A stretch of 12,831 nt of DNA, taken from the NCBI GenBank assembly GCA_026770585.1, contig MU646374.1, positions 508,413 through 521,243 of the forward strand, read 5' to 3'. This document shows positions 6,362-12,605 of the stretch, one piece after another. The notes under the pieces were generated by a model. That model did not search any database and was not told the DNA's origin. It was given only the letters and a program-made list of their open reading frames with translations. Every line of letters starts with the position of its first letter. Position 1 is the stretch's first letter. The position numbers and the translations under genes are program-made. Source of the DNA: Baffinella frigidus. Taxonomy: Eukaryota > Cryptophyceae > Cryptomonadales > Baffinellaceae.

Positions 6362-6585
6362 CCTGCGTCGTTGATCCTTGAGACGCGCCTCTCGTCCTCA
6401 ATGAGAGAACATTTCACTTAAGTCGACTGGTTGGGGTCAAGTTGACTTAGACTCAAATGTTCTGGCTGGGGGTCACGTGACCAGACCCGGAATAGCAAGC
6501 AATAATGTCCGATCTCCCTCCCGCCCCCCTGCTTCCCCCGAACCCTCTTCACTCTGAATGCTGAGTGCTGTCTCTGTGCGCGCAG
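6362..6585. promoter_or_regulatory. Divergent intergenic region with CACGTG palindrome
   Basis: The region lies between the bL36 coding start (minus) and the plus-strand exon at 6586. It contains GGTCACGTGACC at 6471-6482, a 12-bp perfect palindrome with the CACGTG core bound by plant and algal bZIP and bHLH factors. Nearby are AAGTCGACTGG and AAGTTGACTTAGAC. The last ~80 bp is C/T-rich and ends GTGCGCGCAG, a splice acceptor. Function as a shared promoter is inference; 5' UTR exons or a presequence exon for bL36 may also lie here. Confidence 0.45.
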
Positions 6586-6644
6586 ATGTTCCAGCTCCTC
6601 CGCCTGACGCAGCTCACCACCAACGGCACGGACCAGATGGACAG
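6586..6644 (+). CDS. Exon of an unrecognised protein
   Basis: Bounded by CTGTGCGCGCAG|ATG and GGACAG|GTACGG, both good splice sites. Frame 1 is open and reads MFQLLRLTQLTTNGTDQMD with a split Ser codon (AG|C); frame 2 has a TGA within it. The next exon at 6866 continues this codon. The Met may be the true start or internal. I know no family match. The mix of Leu/Gln/Thr suggests a short helix, and nothing more can be said. It is head-to-head with bL36. Confidence 0.5.
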
Positions 6645-6865
6645 GTACGGGGGTTTCCCCCCTTTTTTCTGTGGCTCCTGACCCGCGCCGGCGCCGGTGG
6701 CCAGGGAGACCGAGAGGCGCGCCGATCTTCCCCCTGTGCACGCCGCATGCACACATTCACTGGACCGCTGTGGCCAGCTAGTACCACGGTACCCGCGTCT
6801 GAGCGACGCACCATGTCTGGTCGGATGCGGCACCATCTCTAACCCACGACCCCCTCCCCGAGCAG

Positions 6866-6980
6866 CTACCTGGACATGAGCGATTCCACTGCCACCGGTG
6901 CGAACCCGCCCCCTCCCCCTTTCCATCCATGGCAGCTTGCTAAGCCAAGCCATCAGGGAAATCGTCCCGAGCGGGAATAG
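6866..6980 (+). CDS. Second exon of the unrecognised protein, possibly terminal
   Basis: It follows the acceptor CCCCGAGCAG and completes the Ser codon, giving S-YLDMSDSTAT. There are two possible 3' limits. A donor CACCG|GTGCGA at 6897/6898 would end the exon after 32 nt. If unspliced, the frame runs on through GANPPPPPFHPWQLAK to a TAG at 6978-6980. The intron from 6645 to 6865 is 221 nt. An apparent next acceptor at 6935 would make an intron of only 38 nt, and that reading hits a stop after two codons, so the terminal-exon reading is favoured slightly. Confidence 0.35.
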
Positions 6981-7190
6981 TGCAGCCCGAATAGCGCAGC
7001 CCCATGGCTCTCTCCCACACCAGCGGTTCCTCGGGAGGAGCGGAGCTCGCGAGAGTCGCACCTCACGGGCGGATGCACCAACGGGCGGGGTGGAGGAGCC
7101 ACTCGGCATGATGGAAGAGGCATGGGGTTGAGGGCTTGACACGACAGGGTTGCAGGCAACCAGGCAACCATTTTAGTCTCTTTTAAAAGT
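6981..7190. other. Stretch with no supported feature
   Basis: Long open frames exist on both strands only because GC is high. None shows a recognisable motif or a consistent pair of splice sites. It may hold the 3' UTR of the plus-strand gene. Confidence 0.3.
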
Positions 7191-7311
7191 CCAGGGCACC
7201 GCGCTCACAAGACCCCCCTCCCCACCCGGGATATCTCCGTGGGACCCTGGATATAGGCCTACTGTAGGGTCCTGGGAGGGTGTGCCGTCTTGTGATTGAG
7301 GTACCCCTGTA
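7191..7311. mobile_element. Family A foldback element, diverged copy 6
   Basis: The left arm CCAGGGCACCGCGCTCACAAG and right arm CTTGTGATTGAGGTACCCCTGTA pair with several mismatches. The interior CCGTGGGACCCTGG..GGCCTACTGTAGGGTCCTGG is shared with better copies. This looks like an older insertion. Confidence 0.7.
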
Positions 7312-7540
7312 ACGGGGGCGTTCAGGGTTAAGGGTTCAGGATTTGGGGAAACCTGACCCTCCCGGTATTGCTCGGGGGTTAGCCATACGATCAAATGCTT
7401 CGCTTCGGGGTGCGGGTGCTGGTGGAGTGTCTAGCTCTGCCTCAGTCGGGTTTACTCATCGTTTTCACCCCACGAGTCGACGGGCGTGTACCCCAAAACA
7501 GGGGAAACACCTTCCGGTTTCCTCATTTTGAGGAGACCAG
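7312..7540. other. Stretch with no clear gene
   Basis: It contains a short GGGTTAAGGGTTCAGG run at about 7324 (telomere-like). The open frame entering from 7395 is described under the 30-bp repeat. No domain is recognised. Confidence 0.3.
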
Positions 7541-7630
7541 ATTAACTCAGGCAGAGCTAGGACCAGCGCTAACGAGTCAGGCAGATCTAGGGACAGAGCT
7601 AACGACTCAGATAGAGCTAGGACCAGAGCT
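7541..7630 (+). repeat. 30-bp in-frame repeat, three units, possibly coding
   Basis: Units start at 7541, 7571 and 7601, each about ACGACTCAGGCAGAGCTAGG plus ACCAGAGCTA. Because 30 is a multiple of three, the open frame 7395-7706 reads a 10-residue repeat, LTQAELGPAL / TSQADLGTEL / TTQIELGPEL. Differences between units are mostly compatible with an amphipathic repeat. The frame then runs into the CCCTAAA tract, so a real gene would need a splice donor before about 7665. This could equally be a non-coding minisatellite. Confidence 0.55.
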
Positions 7631-7664
7631 AAAGAGCGCGACGCCTCTTCTCCTCGCTTCCCGC

Positions 7665-7771
7665 ACCCTAAACCCCAAACCCCAAACCCCAAACCCTAAA
7701 CCCTAAGCCCTAAACCCTAAACCCTAAACCCTAAACCCTAAACCCTAAACCCTAGACCTAAACCTAAGCCA
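7665..7771. repeat. Interstitial telomere-like tract (CCCTAAA)n
   Basis: ACCCTAAACCCC and CCCTAAACCCTAAGCCC grade into about eight clean CCCTAAA units and then CCTAGACCTAAACCTAAGCC. Same orientation as the tract at 1002. Confidence 0.9.
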
Positions 7772-7886
7772 GGCTAGGTGTAGACATATCATGATACCAT
7801 GCATTCCCGCGAAGTGCCACGACTGGTACACGGATCTGAACCAGACAGGTTTTGTGCGGGACGATACCTCACAAGGGAAGGCTCAG

Positions 7887-7909
7887 TACAGGGGTACCTC
7901 GCTCATATG
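7887..7909. mobile_element. Family A solo left end
   Basis: TACAGGGGTACCTCGCTCAT is followed not by the usual AAGAAA but by a TGTGTGGT simple repeat. It is truncated after 22 bp. Confidence 0.75.
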
Positions 7910-7910
7910 C

Positions 7911-7954
7911 TTTGTGTGGTTGTGTGGTGGTGTGGTTGTGTGGTGGTGTGGTTG
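7911..7954. repeat. TGTGGTTGTGTGGTGG simple repeat
   Basis: A G/T-only stretch of about 40 bp with the unit GTGTGGTTGTGTGGTG repeated about 2.5 times. It interrupts the family A end immediately before it. Confidence 0.75.
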
Positions 7955-8089
7955 ACAGGGACTACCGCCTCCTCCTATGACCCTCCTCTTATGACCCTCT
8001 TCTTATTTAAGTTTTTTTTTTGGAGTCTGAAAGCATGCATGCCGGAGCTCTGCTGCCGGAGTTCTTCTTCCTCAAGCCTGCTGGAGGAC

Positions 8090-8236
8090 CCTATTTACAA
8101 GTGGGGTTGTAAAAATTTGTACCAGGATAAGGTATTCCAACCTCGTGACTGTGCTAATTTTGCAGAGTTTCGTGACCAATCAACGAAAGTTACTACACAA
8201 ATGCCCACTTGTAAAAGCACATCGGTTTTAAATAGG
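8090..8236. mobile_element. Family E foldback element
   Basis: The ends CCTATTTACAAGTGGG and CCCACTTGTAAAAG..TTTTAAATAGG form a terminal inverted repeat, with inner arms TTTACAAGTGGG/CCCACTTGTAAA. The interior includes TTTGTACCAGGATAAGGT and TTCCAACCTCGTGACTG, also present at 400-455. It is AT-rich relative to its surroundings. No coding potential for a transposase. Confidence 0.6.
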
Positions 8237-8469
8237 CCCCTCTATCATTTTCTCATGTGGAGTGCGAAGGTTCAGTTCTGCCTCCTCAAGCCCTCGCACT
8301 GCCCCCTCCTGACCCCCCGCCTGGCACAGCTACAGTGCATGCACCAACGTCAACATCAGTAAAAAACCTTCGTACAAATGTGAATAACCAAACCCGGATG
8401 TAACCATGTCGATAACCCTAAACCCTGACCCCTCAACCCTCAACCAGACCCCCGCCTGCATGTCACAGC

Positions 8470-8562
8470 TACAGGGTTACCTCGCTCATATTCCCACCCC
8501 CCTAGGACCCTACAGTAGGCCTACCTATGGTCCTATGGTGGTTCTAGGGGGGGTTGAAACCC
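8470..8562. mobile_element. Family A element, right-truncated, inside family F
   Basis: It begins TACAGGGTTACCTCGCTCAT and has the interior CTAGGACCCTACAGTAGGCC..GGTCCTATGGTGGTTCTAGG. The right arm is lost and the sequence turns into TTGAAACCCCC and family F. Confidence 0.65.
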
Positions 8563-8858
8563 CCTAGCTACAGTGCGAGAGAGAGTTGCTTTTTTAAAAT
8601 AAGACGCTACATTTTATGTAACCATGTCAATAACGCTAGTGTATGTAACCATGTCAATGACCCTAAACCCTAACCCGAAACCCGAAACGCAGGCACCTAC
8701 TGGAACCCACCTACAGTGTATGCACCAATGTCAGTGACAGTAAAAACCTGTGTAAGCATTTGAATAACTAGACCCGGATGTAACCATGCCAACAACCCTA
8801 ACCCTCAACCCGAAACGCAGGCACATACTGGAACCCCCCAGCTGTAGTGAGTGTTTTT

Positions 8859-8860
<2 letters not shown>

Positions 8861-8892
<32 letters not shown>
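8861..8892. repeat. (AT)n microsatellite
   Basis: About 16 AT units within a family F copy, between GTTTTTTAA and AAGACGC. The paralogous place at about 8590-8606 has only TTTTTTAAAATAAGACGC, so the expansion is specific to this unit. Confidence 0.9.
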
Positions 8893-8894
<2 letters not shown>

Positions 8895-8980
8895 ACGCTA
8901 TAGTGTATGTAACCATGTCAATAGCCATAAACCCTTACCCCGAAACCCGAAACGCAGGCACCTACTGGAACCCCCCCGGC

Positions 8981-9136
8981 GGGGAGACCTGCTGCGGCGG
9001 CACCTACTAGGCTGCTCCAGCCAATGGCTCCAACGTCTAGGTTGGAACAGCCAATGGCTCTAACGTCTGCCGAGGCGGGCCTATCCCCGGATAGTCCTCA
9101 CAGGGGAGACTTGCTGCGGCGGCACCTACTAGGCTG
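8981..9136. repeat. Direct repeat pair of 34 bp
   Basis: GGGGAGACCTGCTGCGGCGG plus CACCTACTAGGCTG is at 8981-9014 and again, with one or two changes, at 9103-9136. Between them AGCCAATGGCTC..AACGTCT is also repeated (about 9020 and 9050). The phrase CGAGGCGGGCC at 9071 recurs at 9480, 11383 and 11451. Confidence 0.75.
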
Positions 9137-9152
9137 CGGTGCAGCGAGGCGT

Positions 9153-9223
9153 CTGGTGTAAAGTCACTCCGGTCATTCTGGGGATACAGTCCCGTGTAGG
9201 ATGACCGAAGTGACTTTACCCCA
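9153..9223. repeat. Family C hairpin
   Basis: CTGGTGTAAAGTCACTCCGG plus TCAT pairs with ATGACCGAAGTGACTTTACC plus CCAG. The loop GATACAGTCCCGTGTAGG contains the family C phrase in reverse orientation (GGGACTGTATCCC). The pieces seen in tandem at 2260-2370 are here arranged as a foldback. The 100 bp that follow hold no recognised feature. Confidence 0.75.
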
Positions 9224-9324
9224 GAAGGCGAGGTGTGCGTGAGGTGCGAGAGTGTGTATCATCATCATTGGGGAAGGGGCTGTCAATGAAGTCTCCTACC
9301 TCGAGGTTCGTCACCGTCTGCTGA

Positions 9325-9431
9325 TATCCCTCAAGTGGCAGACGGGCGATTAATCGCCCCAACTCGCCCTAGTAGGCAGGTCCTAGGGCCCTATCGTAGG
9401 GCGTATGCACCTACTCGCCACTGAAGGGATA
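9325..9431. mobile_element. Family B element, copy 4
   Basis: TA-bounded, with TATCCCTCAAGTGGCAGACG on the left and TACTCGCCACTGAAGGGATA on the right. It has the palindromic GGCGATTAATCGCC in its left half and the shared interior CAGGTCCTAGGGCCCTA.CG. Confidence 0.8.
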
Positions 9432-9499
9432 ATGCGAAAAACGTACGGTGGACAGCGTCTGCTCAGGGCGGAAGCCGTCCCGAGGCGGGCCTACAGTGG

Positions 9500-9625
9500 T
9501 ACAGGGGTACCTCGCGCATAACAAAACGCCCCCCCCCCCCCAGGACGATCGTACGGCCCTAGATGAATAGGCCTTCTGTAGGCTCCTACGGGAAGGCGTT
9601 TTCTTGTGAGCGAGGTACCCCTGTA
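9500..9625. mobile_element. Family A foldback element
   Basis: Left TACAGGGGTACCTCGCGCAT, right TTTTCTTGTGAGCGAGGTAC plus CCCTGTA. A 13-base C run lies inside the left arm. Its right TA is shared with the A-variant that follows. Confidence 0.85.
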
Positions 9626-9841
9626 CACGTACCTCGTCACAAGGAGCCGCGCCCCCCACTATCCCTTAAGTGGTCAGTAGGCTCATACGCCCTACCGTAG
9701 GGCCCTAGGACCTGCCTAGGACCTCTTGGCCTGCAAATTTGACGGCCTGGTCACTTGAGGGATAAATGTGAGACCAAGTTAGGCCCATAGATAGGTCTAC
9801 TGTAGGGTCCCAGGGGTGTGTGGCTCCTTATGAGCGAGGTA
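9624..9841. mobile_element. Family A-variant element, interrupted by a family B element
   Basis: The outer arms are TACACGTACCTCGTCACAAG plus GAGCCGCG and GGCTCCTTATGAGCGAGGTA. The variant interior AGGCCCATAGAT.GGTCTACTGTAGGGTCC matches the uninterrupted sister at 10498-10614. Removing 9660-9764 brings the length close to that sister's 117 bp. Confidence 0.85.
9660..9764. mobile_element. Family B element, copy 5, inserted in an A-variant
   Basis: The ends TATCCCTTAAGTGGTCAG and CTGGTCACTTGAGGGATA are inverted repeats bounded by TA on each side. The host reads CCCCCACTA before and TAAATGTGAGACC after. The sister without insertion reads CCCCCACTACAGATGTGCGACC, so the insertion lies at that TA, with a minor nearby change (CAG to A). 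Confidence 0.88.
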
Positions 9842-10042
9842 CAGGGGTACCTCGCTCATAAGAAACTGCCCCCCCTGTACAGGGGTACCTCGCTCATAAG
9901 AACTGTACAGGGGTACCTCGCTCATAAGAAACTGCCCCCCCCCTAGGACCACCCTAGGGACCCTAGGCATAGCCCTACTGTACTGTGTAGGGTCCTAGGG
10001 GGAGGCAGTTTCTTATGAGCGAGGCACCCCTGTACCCCTGTA
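9840..10042. mobile_element. Cluster of family A ends and one full copy
   Basis: Left ends start at 9840, 9878 and 9906. The first two are cut after about 38 and 28 bp by the next TACAGGGG. The third runs to a complete right end at 10034 (CGAGGCACCCCTGTA). An extra CCCCTGTA follows, to 10042. This is repeated nested insertion, or recombination, at TA within TGTACA. Confidence 0.85.
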
Positions 10043-10079
10043 TCTCACGCTGTTCCTGAGACGGTCCTCGCACGCACGG

Positions 10080-10263
10080 GAGACAGCTGTCTCCCCCAGC
10101 TGTCTCCCGAGACAGCTGTCTCCCACGACTGAGTTCCGGTGACGTATTCCCAAGAGACATCTGCCTGGCTCCCATGCCATAGCCTGGCTCCAATGCCATA
10201 CATGTAGCCTGGCTGGCCTAGGTCAGCAATGGCTCCAATGCCATAGCCTGGCTGGCCCAGGTC
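10080..10263. repeat. Short palindromic and direct repeats
   Basis: GAGACAGCTGTCTCCC, a perfect palindrome around CAGCTG, occurs twice with an intervening partial copy (10080-10124). From about 10162, GCCTGGCTCC.ATGCCATA occurs three times, with GCCTGGCTGGCC variants, to 10263. The CAGCTG core is an E-box sequence, but no promoter context is visible. Confidence 0.7.
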
Positions 10264-10377
10264 CTCACTGGGAGCGGTGCCGGGAGCGTTGGTGTCTTCG
10301 CTCTCCCCACGCTGGATGGGCGACTCCCCCGCTGTCTCCCACCAACAGGGGCCCTCGAGAAGCCTGTGGTCGGGCAC

Positions 10378-10499
10378 TACAGGGGTACGTCGCTCACAAG
10401 AAACTGCCCCCCCCCCTAGGACCACCGTAGGGCCCTAAGCATAGGCCTACTGTAGGGTCCTACGGGAAGGCGTTTTCTTGTGAGCGAGGTACCCCTGTA
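10378..10499. mobile_element. Family A foldback element
   Basis: Left TACAGGGGTACGTCGCTCAC, right TTTTCTTGTGAGCGAGGTAC plus CCCTGTA. The right half is nearly identical to that of the 9500-9625 copy, and the same A-variant follows both, so the two are probably parts of a duplicated block. Confidence 0.85.
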
Positions 10500-10614
10500 C
10501 ACGTACCTCGTCACAAGGAGCCGCGCCCCCCACTACAGATGTGCGACCAGGGTAGGCCCATAGATGGGTCTACTGTAGGGTCCTAGGGGGGTGCGGCTCC
10601 TTATGGGCGAGGTA
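10498..10614. mobile_element. Family A-variant element, uninterrupted (empty site)
   Basis: Arms TACACGTACCTCGTCACAAG plus GAGCCGCG and CGGCTCCTTATGGGCGAGGT. It is the sister of 9624-9841 without the inserted family B element. It is followed by a solo family A left end (10613-10639), as in the other block. Confidence 0.85.
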
Positions 10615-10639
10615 CAGGGGTACCTCGCTCATAAGAACT

Positions 10640-11076
10640 GCATTGTAGCGAACAAGACTTTTCGCACACACGACACAGGATGATCAGCACCAGAGAACAC
10701 GAACACGTTTTGCACAGATGACACACGACGCTCACACGGCGCTGTTTCGTTTATTCTAGTGTACAAGAGACATAAAACACTGCCTCGGGCCCCGGACCTA
10801 GTCCAGGACGAGCCCGCCTCGGGCCCATCGATCTAACGCCACCTCCTAAATCATCACTACATGGGGTACCTTTCGAGGCAGGCCCATCTACATGTAAGGA
10901 CTCCGTCCCCACATGCCTCGCTCCTCCCCCCCCACCAAGACCCCTGTACATACGTTACGGTGGTGGTCCTGCGGGCGGGGGGGCGTTGTCTCACACCTAC
11001 AAACTCATCACTACACACCCCGCCTGATGCCTGACGCCCAGCAACGGCACCTGTTGCTCGCCACCCCCCTACACCC
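10640..11076. other. Gene-free stretch with one GC-rich inverted repeat
   Basis: I see no supported gene. At about 10783-10828 the sequence CCTCGGGCCCCGGACCTAGT is followed by CCAGGACGAGCCCGCCTCGG, which is related to the hairpin at 11398-11483. The rest (CA-rich 10650-10745, C-runs at 10926 and 10977) shows no reading frame with splice or domain support. Confidence 0.4.
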
Positions 11077-11201
11077 TACATGGGTACCTCGCTCACAAGA
11101 ACCCCCCCCCCCCTAGGACCCCACCGTAGGCCTACGCCTCGGGCCCTACGGTGGTCCTAGGGGGGGGGGGGGGCGTTTCTCATAAGCGAGGTATCCCTGT
11201 A
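11077..11201. mobile_element. Family A foldback element
   Basis: Left TACATGGGTACCTCGCTCAC, right TTTCTCATAAGCGAGGTATC plus CCTGTA. The interior CTAGGACCCCACCGTAGGCC..GGGCCCTACGGTGGTCCTAG is a near-perfect nested palindrome, flanked by long C and G runs (13 and 14 bases). Confidence 0.85.
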
Positions 11202-11214
11202 GGGTGTGGGGGGT

Positions 11215-11334
11215 TAAGGGGTACCTCGCTCATAAGAAACCGCCCCCCCCTAGGACCCTACAGTAGGACCATGCCTTGGATCCTAGGGTGGTCCTAGGGG
11301 GGGAGCGGTTTCTTATGAGCGAGGCACCCCTGCA
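11215..11334. mobile_element. Family A foldback element
   Basis: Left TAAGGGGTACCTCGCTCATA, right TTTCTTATGAGCGAGGCACC plus CCTGCA. Arms pair over more than 25 bp (AAGAAACCGCCCCCCC with its complement). Confidence 0.85.
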
Positions 11335-11397
11335 GCGCACGCCTGCAAGCCCTCCCACGACACGCCTCAGGAGACATCACTCCTGAGGCGGGCCCGT

Positions 11398-11483
11398 GTG
11401 TGAGGACCCAGGCTAGGACGGGCCCGCCGCGGGCCGTTACATCTATCGGCCCGAGGCGGGCTCGTCCTGGACTGGGTCCGCAC
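11398..11483. repeat. GC-rich inverted repeat with 38-bp arms
   Basis: TGTGAGGACCCAGGCTAGGA then CGGGCCCGCCGCGGGCCG pairs with CGGCCCGAGGCGGGCTCGTC then CTGGACTGGGTCCGCACA, around a 10-bp loop TTACATCTAT. This is a separate foldback family, with a related piece at 10783-10828. Overlapping open frames are artefacts of it. Confidence 0.8.
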
Positions 11484-11507
11484 ACTGTCCTCCCGAGGAG
11501 GGCCGGT

Positions 11508-11560
11508 CCCTACGGAACCGTTCTACGGAACCGTCCTACGGAACCGTTCTACGGAACCAT
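11508..11560. repeat. CTACGGAACCGTT tandem (about 13 bp, four units)
   Basis: The units CTACGGAACCGTT and CTACGGAACCGTC alternate and end in CTACGGAACCATT. The unit resembles the CTACGTAACCGTT phrases in the array at 11719-11931 and may be its ancestor. Confidence 0.85.
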
Positions 11561-11596
11561 TCACGGTGCAACAGTTGTCCCTACGTAACCGTTGAG

Positions 11597-11718
11597 TACA
11601 GGGGTACCTCGCTCATAAGAAACTGCCCCCCCCCCTAGGACCACCATAGGGCCCTAGGCATGGACCTACTGTAGGGTCCTAGGGGGGTGCTGTTTCTTAT
11701 GAGCGAGCTACCCCTGTA
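11597..11718. mobile_element. Family A foldback element inside the AACCGTT repeat field
   Basis: Left TACAGGGGTACCTCGCTCAT, right TTTCTTATGAGCGAGCTACC plus CCTGTA. It splits the AACCGTT-type repeats: the left flank is CGTAACCGTTGAG and the right flank is ACCGTCATCC, so it inserted into the minisatellite at a TA of the GTAACC unit. Confidence 0.85.
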
Positions 11719-11931
11719 ACCGTCATCCCTCGTGACCGTTGAGTAACCGCCACCCCTACGTAACCGTTCAGTAACCGCCCAGTAACCGCTCAGTAACCGC
11801 TCAGTAACCGCTCAGTAACCGCTCAGTAACCGCTCAGTAACCGTTGGAGTAACCGTTCAGTAACCGTCGTCCCTACGTAACCGTTCAGTAACCGTCGTCC
11901 CTACGTAACCGCTCAGTAACCGTTCAGTAAC
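11719..11931. repeat. CAGTAACCGCT 11-bp minisatellite
   Basis: Runs of CAGTAACCGCT and CAGTAACCGTT (11 bp) are interspersed with the longer unit TAACCGTCGTCCCTACG. At its right end it passes directly into the exon at 11932, whose last bases (GACGACGG on the minus strand) also occur inside the array near 11861-11872 and 11889-11901. Confidence 0.88.
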
Positions 11932-12022
11932 CGTCGTCCCGCCGGAAGCGCTCGTCCGCGCGCGACCAGTCGGTGATGAGCTTCTCGCGGAGCTTCATCA
12001 GGTTGCGCCGCTCCTTGTCCTC
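11932..12022 (-). CDS. Exon of an unrecognised charged protein (downstream exon)
   Basis: On the minus strand, the acceptor CCCCTTGACCAG is followed by GAG GAC AAG, reading EDKERRNLMKLREKLITDWS then RADERFRRDD. The 3' limit may be a donor ACG|GTTACT at 11931, or the frame may run on to a TGA within the minisatellite after DDGY. The composition (Glu, Lys, Arg, Asp with Leu spacing) suggests a long helix or coiled coil. It joins in phase 0 with the exon at 12665-12606. I do not recognise a family. The frame upstream of the acceptor also stays open, but its composition changes there, in favour of a splice site. Confidence 0.55.
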
Positions 12023-12605
12023 CTGGTCAAGGGGATGGGGTTGATTTCGAGCCGTCTTCCGAACGAAATCGCTCCTGCTCCATCCTCGATTTGATCTGCC
12101 CCGGAGGTCGCTGGGGTGCTGGACGGGTTCAGGAGGATCTAGCATCGATTCAGGGTTTAGGGTTTTAGGTTTAGGTTTTAGGTTTGAGGGTTTCGTGTGC
12201 CTCGTACCAGATGTTCTTGAGTTTAGGGAGTAGGGATTAGGATTAGGGATTAGGGATTAGGGATTAGGGATTAGGGTTCAGGGTTCAGGGTGCGGGATTT
12301 GCCTCGTCCCAGATGTTCTCGAGCTCCTTCTCGAAACGAACCCTAAACCCTAAACATAAACCCTACGCCCTATTTTGGTTTGGGGGTTGCCTCGTGCCAG
12401 ATGTTTTCCAGTTTAGGGAGTGGGGATTAGGGATTAGGGATTAGGGATTAGGGATTAGGGATTAGGGATTAGGGATTAGGGATTAGGGATTAGGGATAAG
12501 GGATAAGGGATTAGAAATGAGGGTTTGAGGTTTGCCTCGTCCCAGATGTTCTCGATATAAACTTTCAACCCCAAACCCTAAACCCAATTTTGGTGTGGGA
12601 CTTGC
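12023..12605 (-). repeat. Probable GC-AG intron built of telomere-like repeats and exon-end copies
   Basis: Read on the plus strand, the motif GCCTCGTCCCAGATGTTCTC or a variant occurs at 12199, 12301, 12389, 12534 and 12604. The last is the true exon edge. Copies at 12199 and 12389 are followed by GTTTAGGGAGT.GGGATTAGG and a (GGGATTA)n run. Copies at 12301 and 12534 are followed by CCCTAAACC and ATTTTGGT.TGGG. The order is therefore A-B-A-B-exon, a higher-order repeat. Segment 12023-12146 is non-repetitive. Confidence 0.7.

Larger units (their letters stand above)
8329..8975. repeat. Degenerate tandem repeat region (family F)
   Basis: At least four irregular units share TGTAACCATGTCAATAACCC followed by telomere-like CCCTAAACCC, then CGAAACGCAGGCACCTACTG plus GAACCC. 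Some units also share CTACAGTG.ATGCACCAA.GTCA and GTAAAAACCT..GAATAACCAAACCCGG. Starts of the ATGTAACCATG motif are near 8399, 8616, 8641, 8777 and 8907. Short CCCTAAA runs are a regular part of the unit. Confidence 0.8.

Noticed and set aside
5705-6421. Plus-strand open frames across 5705-6421 as a gene
   Set aside because: They are antisense to the bL36 exons. The minus strand has the conserved protein and consistent splice sites, and the plus-strand frames show no family features.
6418-7142. Minus-strand open frames at 6418-7142 as a gene upstream of bL36
   Set aside because: They arise from high GC content and show no domain. The plus strand here has better splice-bounded short exons. 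A small bL36 presequence exon could still hide here.
8851-9063. Open frame over the (AT)n run (Tyr-Ile repeats)
   Set aside because: Simple-repeat translation with no supporting sequence on either side.
11398-11483. tRNA or other structured RNA gene at the GC-rich hairpin
   Set aside because: It is a single long stem with no cloverleaf, no A/B-box promoter sequence, and a related piece elsewhere, so a foldback repeat fits better.
4144-11485. Recurring peptides such as GYLAHKK, YRGTSLIRN and SYERGTP in many open frames
   Set aside because: They are translations of the two arms of family A foldback elements in different frames. Their recurrence reflects the repeat, not a protein family.
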